This document shows, piece after piece, positions 33,830 through 43,463 of a stretch of 64,000 bases of DNA (position 1 is the first letter of the stretch; every line of letters begins with the position of its first letter). The DNA comes from Sceloporus undulatus (Eukaryota > Chordata > Lepidosauria > Squamata > Phrynosomatidae). A program made the position numbers and the translations under genes. Location of the stretch: assembly GCF_019175285.1 (NCBI RefSeq), contig NC_056529.1, forward strand, positions 21,875,853-21,939,852. The letters are read 5' to 3'. A model generated the notes under the pieces. It saw only the letters and a program-made list of their open reading frames with translations. It did not search any database and was not told the DNA's origin.

Positions 33830-34112
33830 AAGAGTCTGTGGTTGTTCTTTGCCCTCAGGTCAGCTTTGACTTGGGGCAACTCTCCAGATGGGAAATCTCC
33901 ATCACTCCAGCCATCTTGCCAACTCAGGACAGCAGCTGTGGCTTCCTTGTTTGACTTAATCCACCTGGAACGTGGTCTTCCCTCTTTTCCTAATGCCTTC
34001 TGCCAAGCGTTATCCTCTTTTCCGTTCAGTCGTGTCGTCTGTTGAGATGTCCAAAGTACAATAGCCTCAGTTTAATCAGCCTGGCTTCTAGAGAGAGAGT
34101 TCAGGCTTGGTT
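33830..34112 (-). mobile_element. BovB/RTE-type LINE 3' end (minus strand)
   Basis: TGAGATGTCCAAAGTACAAT, GCCTCAGTTTAATCAG and CAGGACAGCAGCTGTGGC are the reverse complement of the end of an RTE ORF. Confidence 0.7.
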
Positions 34113-34125
34113 TGCTGTCAAGCAC

Positions 34126-34379
34126 AAAATGTATTGGTTTTTGTGGGTTTTTCAGGCTATGTGGTCATGTTCTAGAAGAGTTCATTCTGGACGTTTTGCC
34201 AGCATCTGTGACTGGCATCTGCAGAGACTAAAGATGAATCTTTCAGTGAAGATGGCAGCCACAGATGCTGGTGAAACATCAGAAATAAACTCTTCTAGAA
34301 CATGGCCACCTAGCCCAAAAAACCCACAAAAAGCTATGGATGCTGGCCATGAAAGCCTTCAACTTCACAAAACGTATTG
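34126..34379. mobile_element. Penelope-like inverted-repeat element, family 1, with 11-bp flanking repeat
   Basis: Two facing arms share TTCTAGAAGAGTT and GCCAGCATCTGTG. The flanks AAAATGTATTG (34126-34136) and AAAACGTATTG (34369-34379) are a near-perfect target duplication. Confidence 0.72.
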
Positions 34380-35139
34380 TCTTTTTTGCCAGTCCTTGGC
34401 ATCCATAGAGCTCTTTTCTTTTCAAGCTTTCTTTTTGCCCATCAGTGGGTCAAAGCAGTTCTAAGGAAACCACATATACTCTTTCCTCGGCTGACTTTGC
34501 TGGCTCCAGTGTCTTGGGATTGGGGTCACACATACATATATGGCACATCCTCAGGTCTCCTCCCATCCCTGGAGTGGTTCTGCCAAAAAGACCCCTCCCA
34601 AAGGTTGCCAGGCACACATGGCACTTCCCGGCCCCCATGCTCTCAGGGTATTTGAGAGGGGCAAATCCCACACTTAGAACTGTGCAATACTTGAAACAGA
34701 AGAGAGGGTTTGCGGGGGGAGAGGAGGGAAGGACAGGTATTACTTGTACAAACCGGCATATGTGTGTGCGAGTGTGTGTTTGGGTGCATGGGTGTGTGTT
34801 TGCAAAGAGGATTTAAAGAGAGGAGAATAATAGAAATTTAAGCAAAACAAAAAAAAAAAAAGGAAAATTTTAAAATACCCCCCATCCTTCCCCTCTTGCC
34901 CCGGTGTTTGTGGGTTTTTCCCCTGTGGCCATTCCAGAGAATTGACAAAAGTGATAGGAGGGTTGTTTTGGTTTTCTTCTTCTTTCCCCCCAGCTCTTCT
35001 TTTTGGCATGCTGTCCCCCTTTTCCCTTTCCCTGTCCCTCACTGTTTCCTGCTTTCTCTAAATGTACTGTATGTTTGACCTGTGAAAGATGTAAACATTA
35101 TGATTCAGGTTACGTCTGTTCTTAACTCTGTATCCGTGT

Positions 35140-35145
35140 AATAAA
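35140..35145 (+). promoter_or_regulatory. Candidate distal poly(A) signal
   Basis: AATAAA lies after a repeat-poor, T-rich stretch that looks like the end of a vertebrate mRNA. It is 7.8 kb beyond the CBFA2T3 stop, and no other plus-strand gene ends here. Transcript data would be needed to assign it. Confidence 0.3.
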
Positions 35146-35418
35146 GAAAATTTAATATCACCCATCCGGATCCAGTTCTTTGGCTTCCTCCTCCTTCTGG
35201 TACTTAAGCAGAGAGGCAAATTCGGCACCCCTCCAAATGCGGTTGGACTCTAAATCCCAGCATTGCTCTCCCAGGACTCTGTTGGCTAGGCTTGCCATGT
35301 TTCAGAGCCAGGGTTTGTGGGTCATCTCCAGTGGGGAGACAAGGGTGCAGATTCTCCACTTTTGAGGAGCTCAGCTCCAGGCGAGAGAACAAGGCTATGC
35401 ACAAATCCCTAGCTCACT

Positions 35419-35834
35419 TAAGCTTCATTCCCACTTACAAATAAATCGGTTTGTGATCCGAATCAATAGATCGATTCAACAGTGGAGCGTCGTTCCCACT
35501 ACATTTGCCCCAATCGCATTTTTTGCGCTGTAAAATAATCCACTTGTGGCTCACATTCATGAATGAGTCGATTCAAAATGGACCCGCTCCAGCCGGTTGA
35601 AGGGCACATTTAAATCGATTCTGATCCACATCTGGTTCACAATTGCGCAGAACGAATTTACCCAAAAAGATGCGGAAAAAATCAACATCAAAAAGACTCA
35701 GGTTAAATGGGTTTATCATATGACCCCCTCTCCAAATTGCTTCAGCGATTCAATTCCATTGGGAACCAGAGTCATTTGAACTGGTTCAAGCCATTTTCCG
35801 ATCCAGTTTAAAAGGTAGTGGGAATCAGGCCTTA
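35419..35834. mobile_element. 416-bp hAT-like MITE (GGCCTCATTCCCAC ends)
   Basis: It starts TTCATTCCCACTTACAAAT and ends inverted GTAGTGGGAATCAGGCC. The interior is rich in GATTCAA/TTGAATC-type motifs. The sister copy is at 44286-44683 in the same orientation. Confidence 0.75.
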
Positions 35835-36269
35835 GTAGAGAAGCAGATTACAACAATTTGCAAGGCTTAATTAAATTAGATTTATTTATTCATCACCCTA
35901 TAGCCAAAGATCTCAGGGCAACTTAAAATAAATCAATTTAAAACTAGCAACAGTGATGATATTTTTTAAAGGTTAAAATATATTGCGTGCTTTACCCATT
36001 AAAAATCAAACAACATACGCTGGAGAGGATAGTTATGTGCTTCTTCTTTAATGATTTATGTCATCTTGAACAAACTGATGTTGTTTGGCCACACTTTGGA
36101 AGGTTTGCCAGATCAGAGTTTTCAGTTCTTCAATTCTCCAGATGTTGGACTGCAAATCTCAACAGCTTCCACCTGCACACTCCAAGGTGAGGAATGTTGG
36201 GACTTATAGTCCAACAACTCCTGCAGGGTACCGTGATTCCCATCCTGGGCATAGACTTTGCTTATCTTT

Positions 36270-37290
36270 TGGAAAACATTAAAAAAGGCATTGCACACAA
36301 CTTCTGTGGAAGACGTATGCAGCAAAAGGATAGACAAGAAGGTGCAACAGGAACACATACATTTTGGGAACTCTATAACATGGGCAGCACATGAGAAATG
36401 CCCATTCCTTTCATAGCCACCCACAATCTTTCCCAAAAGGCCATGGGGATAGGAGAAAGCCAGAAAAAGAACATCACTACAGGAAGGGTTTGTTATGGCA
36501 CCTAGGAAGGATTCAGTGAGCATGAGAAGGAAAGGGGCTTTCTTGTCCATATGTGCTTCTGCATTGTTGGGTAGATGTGGCCACAGGCATGAGAAAGAGC
36601 TTAGAACAGGGGTAAGCAACCTGCGGCCCGCGGGCCGGATGCGGCCCGGCAAGGCCTTGGGACCGGCCCCAGCCCGGTCCTGCCGCTGATTGCCGCTGGA
36701 GCCTTTGGCCTATCAGGAGGAGGCGGGCAAGGGGGGGCAAGTGGCAGGCAAGGGGGCAAGCAGCAGGCAAGGGGGGCAATTGTCTATAGAAGCCTCCGAA
36801 ACATGAATTTATGTTAACATTTTTTTTAAATCAGCAAAAATTTTTAGCGTGTCCTCCATTTTTTAAAAAGTGTCTTCCATTTGAAATCTTTGTCCTACAT
36901 TTGTCCCGGTTTATTTATTTATTTAATTTTTTAAAAAATATTTAATTATTTATTTTTTGGCTTCGGCCCCCCCAGTTGTCTGAGGGACAGCAACCCGGCC
37001 CCCGGCTCAAAAAGGTTGCCTAACCCTGGCTTAGAAAAATGCTGCTAAATGCCACTTCCATAACATCTGGGAAGAGAACTATTCTCACTTGAGCTCCTAG
37101 AAATGCTCTGGGGAATCAGAATGAGCAAAGGAGATTTCGGATTTTGTTGCCTCGAAACGTCATGTTGGAAGAATCCACCGATATCACAAGCTTCACCTTG
37201 GAAGCGCAAATGGAGGCAAATGCAATCATTGAGCAGAGCACTGTCTGCACACCACATCTAGAAAACCTGTGGCCCTCCATATGTTGAAGG
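36270..37290 (-). pseudogene. Partial unprocessed TRAPPC2L duplicate, interrupted by a hAT element
   Basis: Blocks here match the minus-strand TRAPPC2L locus at 50420-50870, including intron sequence, so this is a DNA-level duplicate and not a retrocopy. About 37131-37203 resembles exon 3 (the [16 protein letters not shown] region) with many changes, 36275-36324 resembles exon 4, and 37206-37290 resembles the intron beyond exon 3. Exon 4-like sequence lies on the wrong side of the flanking block and part of exon 3 is missing, so more than one rearrangement happened. No reading frame survives. Confidence 0.75.
36607..37028. mobile_element. Non-autonomous hAT-like DNA transposon with 8-bp target duplication
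   Basis: The ends are CAGGGGTAAGCAACC and the inverted GGTTGCCTAACCCTG. The element is flanked by the perfect 8-bp direct repeat GCTTAGAA at 36599-36606 and 37029-37036, the hallmark of hAT insertion. The interior has a GGCAAG-rich tandem stretch and no transposase frame. Confidence 0.88.
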
Positions 37291-37699
37291 ACTACAGCTC
37301 CCATCAATCCTCATCCCAGCTGGTGGGTGATGGGAACTGCAATCCAGGATCTGGAAGATCACAACTTCCCCCATCTACCTTCTCCTGTAGTCTCTTTCCA
37401 GGATTTTTAAGCAAAGGTTTTCCTTGCCACCCAAAATGAAGCTTCCAGGGATTGATCTGGGCCCTGTTTGGGGGGGGGGGGTCATTTGGATGCAATGCAG
37501 GTGCTTTAACCCAGAGGTACTTATTGACCTAATTTAGAGAAAGAGGAATGGCATAGCTCAACATTTATGCTCCTTATGGCTGCAAAGAGACAACATGCTC
37601 CTGTAACTACTTGCTTAACTTCAATATTGCTTTCTATGACCAGCAACAGTTTTCCTTAATCTCAAAACACTCTGTAGCAGGGGTGACAACTATACAATT

Positions 37700-37944
37700 C
37701 TGTTGTTGTTGTTGTTGTTGTGTGCCTTCAGATCATTTCCAACTTTAGAAGACTAGAAGCTGAAGCTATCATGGGTTTTCTTGGCAAGATTTGTTCAGAG
37801 GAGGTTTGCCATGGCCATCTTATGAGGCTGAGAAAGTGTGACTTGCCCAAAGTCACCCAGTGGGTTTCATGGCAGAGGTGGGATTTGAACCCTGGTCTCC
37901 AGAGTCATAGCCCAACACTCAAACCACTTCGCCACACTGGCTCT
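37700..37944 (-). mobile_element. Full tRNA-headed SINE
   Basis: A minus-strand copy with TTG repeat tail, CORE-like middle and head to GCCACACTGGCTCT. Confidence 0.78.
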
Positions 37945-38539
37945 CATGCAGTTCTCTAGAAGTGGCTGAACTGCAAAACCCAGCAGCATCAAGGGTAAGG
38001 AACACTGGGAACTACAGTCCATTCAGTCCTTGAGGGCCACCTGTTATAGGTGTTTCTATGCTCCGCCTCCATCAAGGTAACCCCACCTCCATGGGTCATC
38101 CTTGGCACCCGATTGGCTCTGGATGTATCAAATGCAATCACACAAAATGCACAGCTGAGGCACCTCCCTGCTTAGTTGCTCCTTCCAAGCTGCGTGGGCT
38201 TCCCTTCTTTACCTGGGAGGAAACAGGTGTAGGGTTTGTTGGCAGCCATGTTTGGACTTGGAGCAAGGTAATGCCTGAATGTTTGTTCTGCACACAATGT
38301 GTCCCTGTAGTGCTGTATTTCTACTTGAATCTCTGCAGAGTGCACCTGCATGGTTGTGTGGCCTATGGAGCAGCTACATGGTGTTTGGGGCAGGTGCATG
38401 GCTCTCCTCTTTGGAAGGCCTGCAGAAGTTGGACTACAGTCCCCAGAATCCTGTCTGGGAGTGGCATGCAGAGAGTGGTAGTCCAACAATTGGAACTTTT
38501 AGACCATCAGGGTTTGAAGGAGCATTGTAGGGATTACAG

Positions 38540-38690
38540 CCAACTAGCATGGAGTGGACATTGGACTAGGACTCTGGGAGACCAAGGTTCAATTCCCTAC
38601 ACAGCCATGGAAGCCCACTGAGTGACTTGTGGGCATGATGCCACACTCTCTCAGCCTCAGAGGAAAGCCATGCCAAGCCTCCTTGGAATT
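38540..38690 (+). mobile_element. tRNA-headed SINE, degraded
   Basis: Head GTGGACATTGGACTAGGACT and B-box-like GGTTCAATTCC are visible; the tail is lost. Confidence 0.65.
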
Positions 38691-38845
38691 AATCTTAAGA
38701 GTCAGCATGCCAAATAATGGCAAATTTGGGGAACTTTCCCTTTGGGGAACTACATAAGGTTGATGGTGTGTACAATTCTGGGATGCAGAAGATTATAGTT
38801 TGAGGGTTGGACTACGACTCTGAGAGCATCCTAGGGATTACAGAG

Positions 38846-39060
38846 AGCCAGTGTTGTGGTGTGAATAATGGACTATGGGAGATCAGGGTCCAAATCCCTG
38901 CATGGCCATGGAAACCCATTGGGTGACCATGGGCAAGTCACACTCTCTCAGCCTCAGAAGGAGGAAGAGGCAAAGCCCCCTCTGGACTAATCTTGCCAAG
39001 AAAGTCCCAGGATGGGTTCATTTTAGGGTCCCCATAAATGGCTTGACATGAAGGTACATA
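38846..39060 (+). mobile_element. tRNA-headed SINE
   Basis: A plus-strand copy from GAGCCAGTGTTGTGGTGTG to the tail GACATGAAGGTACATAGGA. Confidence 0.75.
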
Positions 39061-39106
39061 GGACAAACTAGAAGGGATATGATTTCTCAGATCATGGAAG
39101 AGAACA

Positions 39107-39201
39107 AAGTTTGGGAATCTTACTCTTTTGGACTATAGCTCCCAGAATTCCCCAGCCAACATGGTTAGAAAGGAACTCTGGGAGCTGTAGTCCAAAAAAA
39201 G
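39107..39201. repeat. Hairpin MITE with GGACTATAGCTCCCAGAATT arms
   Basis: The arms GACTATAGCTCCCAGA and TCTGGGAGCTGTAGTCC are inverted around a 40-bp loop. Single arms of this family occur in many places, for example 29890-29975, 33670-33720 and 37290-37350. Confidence 0.65.
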
Positions 39202-39230
39202 GGGGGGGGTTCCCCATAAACTGGGTAAAG

Positions 39231-39445
39231 AGTTCCAGTCTTAGTTTTCTGTGGTTTTTTTGGGCTACGTGGCCATGTTCTAGAAGAGTTTGTTTCTGAT
39301 GTTTCACCAGCATCGGTGGCTGGCATCTTCAGAAGAACAAACGTCAGGAACAAACTCTCCTAGAACATGGCCACTTAACCTGAAAAACCCACAAAAAGCT
39401 ATGGATGTCGGCCACAAAGGCCTTCGACTTCACAGTTCCAGTCTT
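39231..39445. mobile_element. Penelope-like inverted-repeat element, family 1, with perfect 12-bp target duplication
   Basis: The element (39243-39433) is bounded by AGTTCCAGTCTT on both sides. Its two arms face each other and contain TTCTAGAAGAGTT and CTAGAACATGGCC. Confidence 0.82.
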
Positions 39446-39541
39446 GCTTCTAAAGCTTGGCTTTTGTGTTCCTTCCCCCAAGTCCCCACTTTCCAGAAGC
39501 CGGATCCTGGTGGTGCAACCCTCCGTCTTTGGCCGCTGCAG

Positions 39542-39654
39542 ATTCCCCTTGGGATGTCACCGAAATCTCCACCTGGCAGAAGCACCTGGAAGAACAGACC
39601 AAGCTGAGCCCCTTGGAAGGAGATGCAAAGGACTTTCTGCGAGCGGAGGATCCT
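39542..39654 (+). CDS. PABPN1L: PABPN1L first recognised exon (5' border uncertain)
   Basis: The open frame ends ...FLRAEDP at a GTGAGT donor and joins ELEAIK in frame. Possible acceptors are CTGCAG (exon from 39542) or TTCCAG (exon from 39497). A stop at 39451 closes the frame upstream and no ATG lies between, so the initiator must be in an upstream exon. The N-terminus evolves fast in this family, so homology does not decide. Confidence 0.55.
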
Positions 39655-39988
39655 GTGAGTAGAGACTGACTGCTCCTGGTTGCAGAAAGTGTGGAGGAAT
39701 ATTCGGTATCTAGATTAAGCAGAGTGCGGCAGGGCTTTTGCGACACAATTGCATCTCAGAATTGCACACACGGTCAAAGGGTACTTTCCCAAATTTGTCG
39801 TTATTTGTTTTAAAAAAGCAACTCTTTTACTTTCCAGTTTCTCAGAAGTGACTAAAAACTTTACAAGGCTGCCAACCTATGGCTCAATGCTATGGAGTGC
39901 TGGGATGTGTAGTTTTGCAACACGTTTACCCTTCTGTGTCGGAGTCCTCTGGTGCCACGACGAATCCCAGCCTTCCATAATAATAATA

Positions 39989-40025
<37 letters not shown>

Positions 40026-43000
40026 AATAATATCTCACCTCTCTGTGTAGCACAACAGGGGCGGCTTACATGTTAAAACATACAGTCCCCGACCCCAATA
40101 TCCCAACCCCCCCAAAATACAATTAAACAATTCATAATGAAAAACATGCTTAAAAATAACAATAAGCATTCCATAGAAGAGAAGCATGACAACTAAAACA
40201 GTATCAAACCGCATTATTTCTGCAGCTTGACGCTGAAAAAGTGTGCCTTGCTCAGTAGCACCTAATGCATTTCCATGGCTGCGCCAGTGATTCGAACGCT
40301 GGCCTCCTGGAGCCCCAGTTTGACACTCTCAGCCACTTCCTTGTGTTGGTATTTTGTACCTCTCTGGGATGCGCAGGAGCTGGAGGCCATCAAGGCGAAG
40401 GTTCGTGAGATGGAGAAAGAAGAGGAATGGCTTCAGGAGCTACAAGCAGAAGCAAAGAGCCTCATCATGAGTTCGGAGCCAGGTAGGGCTTTGGGTGCTG
40501 CTCAGGGCTGGGAAGGGACCCTTGTTTAGCTGCATGAAGCACCTTCGATGGTGGCATCCAGGGGATAGAGGCTGCCCTGGGACATGCCTTGCCAAGGCCG
40601 AGAGGGCGCCTCCGCTGCGGAGCTGAGAAACATGACTCTAAAAAGGCAATCCACTCCTAGTCTTTCTTGCCTTTCATGGAAAGCAATGGTTGCCATTACT
40701 GGGTGCAACACTGAAAAAACAGTATCTGCTGTAGATTTTTGTGGTTTTTTCAAGCTATGTGCCCATGTTCTAGAAGAGTTTATTCCTGACATTTTGCCAG
40801 CATCTGTGGCTGGCATTCTCTGAGAAAAGATGAAGATGCCAGCCACAGATGCTGGCGAAACGTCAGGAATAAACTCTTCTAGAACATGGCCAGAGCCCGA
40901 AAAACCCACAAAAAACTCTGGATGCCGGCCATGAAAGCCTTTGACTTCCCAGTATCTGCTGTGTTGCTCACGAATGTTCTTCTTACTGTCTTATTTCATT
41001 TTTATCTTACGTTTCCCCCATAATGGGAACTCTGTTAGGATTATTTGTCATTGTTTTGAGGTGGGCTAACCTATATAACAGCTCAAGATATGCAAGTTCT
41101 TGTCCAACGCCAGCGCCCAGGTGTATAAAATGTTGATGGCTGTCATCGTTGTTGTTGCTGTGTGCCTTCAAGTCATTTCTGACTTATGGCAACCCTAAGG
41201 CCAACTTCTCATGGGGTTTTCTTGGTAAGAGTTGTTCAGAGGTTTGGCATTGCCTTTCTCTAGGGCTGAGAGAGTGTGACTTGCCCAAGGTCACCCAATG
41301 GGTTTCCATGGCTGACCTGGAAATTGAACCCTGGTCTCCAGAGTCCTAGTCCAATGCTCAAACCACAACCCCATGCTGCAAAGCTGCTTAGAAGGCGCTA
41401 AGACTTAACCCTGTGTGGATTGTCTAGGCTGCTAAGACCTCTTAGTGGGTTTAAGGGGGATTTGATAACCATTTGTTCTTTAATTAAACACAATATTTGT
41501 TAGCATTTTGGGTAGGCGATTCCCATAAAGACTTTTACAGATCTCATGCAGGATGGTTTTCTCTTTGCAGGTCTTGCTTTACCCAGGACAACCGAGGAAA
41601 AGGTGGAAGCTGACCAGCGCTCCATCTACGTGGGGAACGTAAGCGAGACGGATGCCAAAGGGCTCTCTTGAGAAACGCTGCTTGGGTTTTCCCAGTTGGT
41701 CTTGCCTCTCCATCCCCAGCAAGGTCTCCATCTCTGTAGCTTTATAAGAAGAGGCTGGAAAGCTCCCTTGCTGGGGATGGATTAGTTCAGCTGGAGATCC
41801 TGCATTGAGCAGTGGGTTCCTCTGGATGGTCCATTGGGGTCCCTTCCAACTCTAGGATTCTATGGGTGCGTCTACCCTGTAGAAATAATAACACAGCTTG
41901 ACACCACTTTAAATGCCATGGTGCCATGCAATGGAATCCTTGTAGTTTGTGGCAGCCCCAGAGCGCTCTGACAGAGAAGGCAAAACTTCTCACATTACAA
42001 ATCTTAGCATTCCATTGCACTGAGCCATGGCAGTTAAAGCGGTGTCAAACTGCATTAATTCTGCAGTGTAGATGTAGTCAGTCTCTCTTCTTTCTCCCAG
42101 CATGTGACCCAAGAAATTAAAGCAAAATATTCTTAAAAAAATAAGCCATTGGCAGAAAACTTTTTCCAAGATAATAACAATAAACAAACAGTTCTGACAG
42201 CAGCACAAAGTTAAAACAGCTTAAAACACGTTGTTGTTGTTGTTGTTGTATGCCTTCAAGCCATTTCTAACTTATGATGACCCTAAGACAAACCTATCTG
42301 AGAGTCTTTGTGGCTGAAGAGCAGGGTATCAATACTTTTTGGTTAGGGGTTTGTCATTGCCATCGGCTGAGAGCATGGCATGCCCAACATCACCAAATGG
42401 GTTTCCATGGCCAAGCTGGGAATCAAACCCTGGTCTCCAGGGTCATAGTCCATCACCCAAACCACTACACCAAGCTGTCTTTAGCATAGTGTAATGTAAA
42501 GCAAAGTGTACCATAAAGCAAAGTTTGCCTTGTACATGGAGCCTGTGGTCTTTGCAGGTGGATTATGGAGGAACCGCAGAAGAACTGGAGTCGCATTTCA
42601 ACAGCTGCGGGAAGATCAACCGGGTGACCATCCTTTGCGATAAGTTCTCTGGCCACCCCAAAGGGCAAGTGTCCTGCTATTTATTAGGAATTAATGAAGA
42701 AATGACAGGTTTCGGGATGGGAGGGCAGCTGGAGAGGAAGATGGAGATGAGATACCAGAACTGCAGCCATGGCAAGGTCTGGTTTGGACTTCAGGGCTTG
42801 GTAAAGTTCCCACTTGGGGGATTCTGGGAGTTGCTACCTGGAAATTTGGGGAAGTTCCTCAGTCATTGCAGATCCCTGGTTCCAATGCCATTTTAGTTGG
42901 TCCAATTGTATAGGATTGTTGTTGTGTGCCTTCAAGTAGTTTCCAGCCAATGGCGACTCTAAGGCGAACCTTATCATGGGTTTTTTCTTGGCAAGATTTG

Positions 43001-43414
43001 TTCAGAGCAGGTTTGCCATTGCCTTCCCCTGAGGCTGAGAGAGAGTGACTTGCCTAAAGTTACCCAATGGGTTTCCATGGCTGACCTGGGAATTGAACCC
43101 TGGTCTCCAGAGCTGTAGTCCAACACTGAAACCACTACGCCATGCTGGCTCTCATTGGGAATAAGTGAATTTTAATACATTAATATAATAATTAATATTT
43201 AACAAATATCCACCTTGAATCCCATTGTGGGAGAAGGGACATCAATCCTTGGATGTTACATACTTCTCTCCAATTGCAGATCCATGTAAGGGATCAGTTG
43301 CCATCTCTTATTGGACTGAGCTTCAAAAGCTTGTATAAAACATGGCTTGATCCTATGGAATCCTGGGATTTGTAGTTTGGTGAGTCACCAGCACTCTTTG
43401 GCAGAGAGGGCTTG

Positions 43415-43463
<49 letters not shown>

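Larger units (their letters stand above)
29836..35165 (+). other. Downstream region or distal extension of the CBFA2T3 3' UTR
   Basis: No coding exon is recognised. It contains GGAA repeats (30207-30259), a SINE (31700-31926), a BovB end (33830-34112) and a Penelope-like element with target duplication (34126-34379). The last 450 bp are repeat-poor, T-rich and end in an AATAAA at 35140-35145, so this may be the end of a long 3' UTR isoform or of an untranslated transcript. Confidence 0.4.
35166..39541. other. Intergenic region between CBFA2T3 and PABPN1L
   Basis: It holds a 416-bp hAT-like element (35419-35834), a rearranged TRAPPC2L fragment (36270-37290) split by a second hAT element (36607-37028), three SINEs and a Penelope-like insertion next to the first recognised PABPN1L exon. 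The start exon and promoter of PABPN1L should lie here, but I could not identify them. Confidence 0.5.

Noticed and set aside
36270-37290. Processed TRAPPC2L retropseudogene
   Set aside because: Intron sequence is retained and there is no poly(A) tail, so it is a DNA duplicate.
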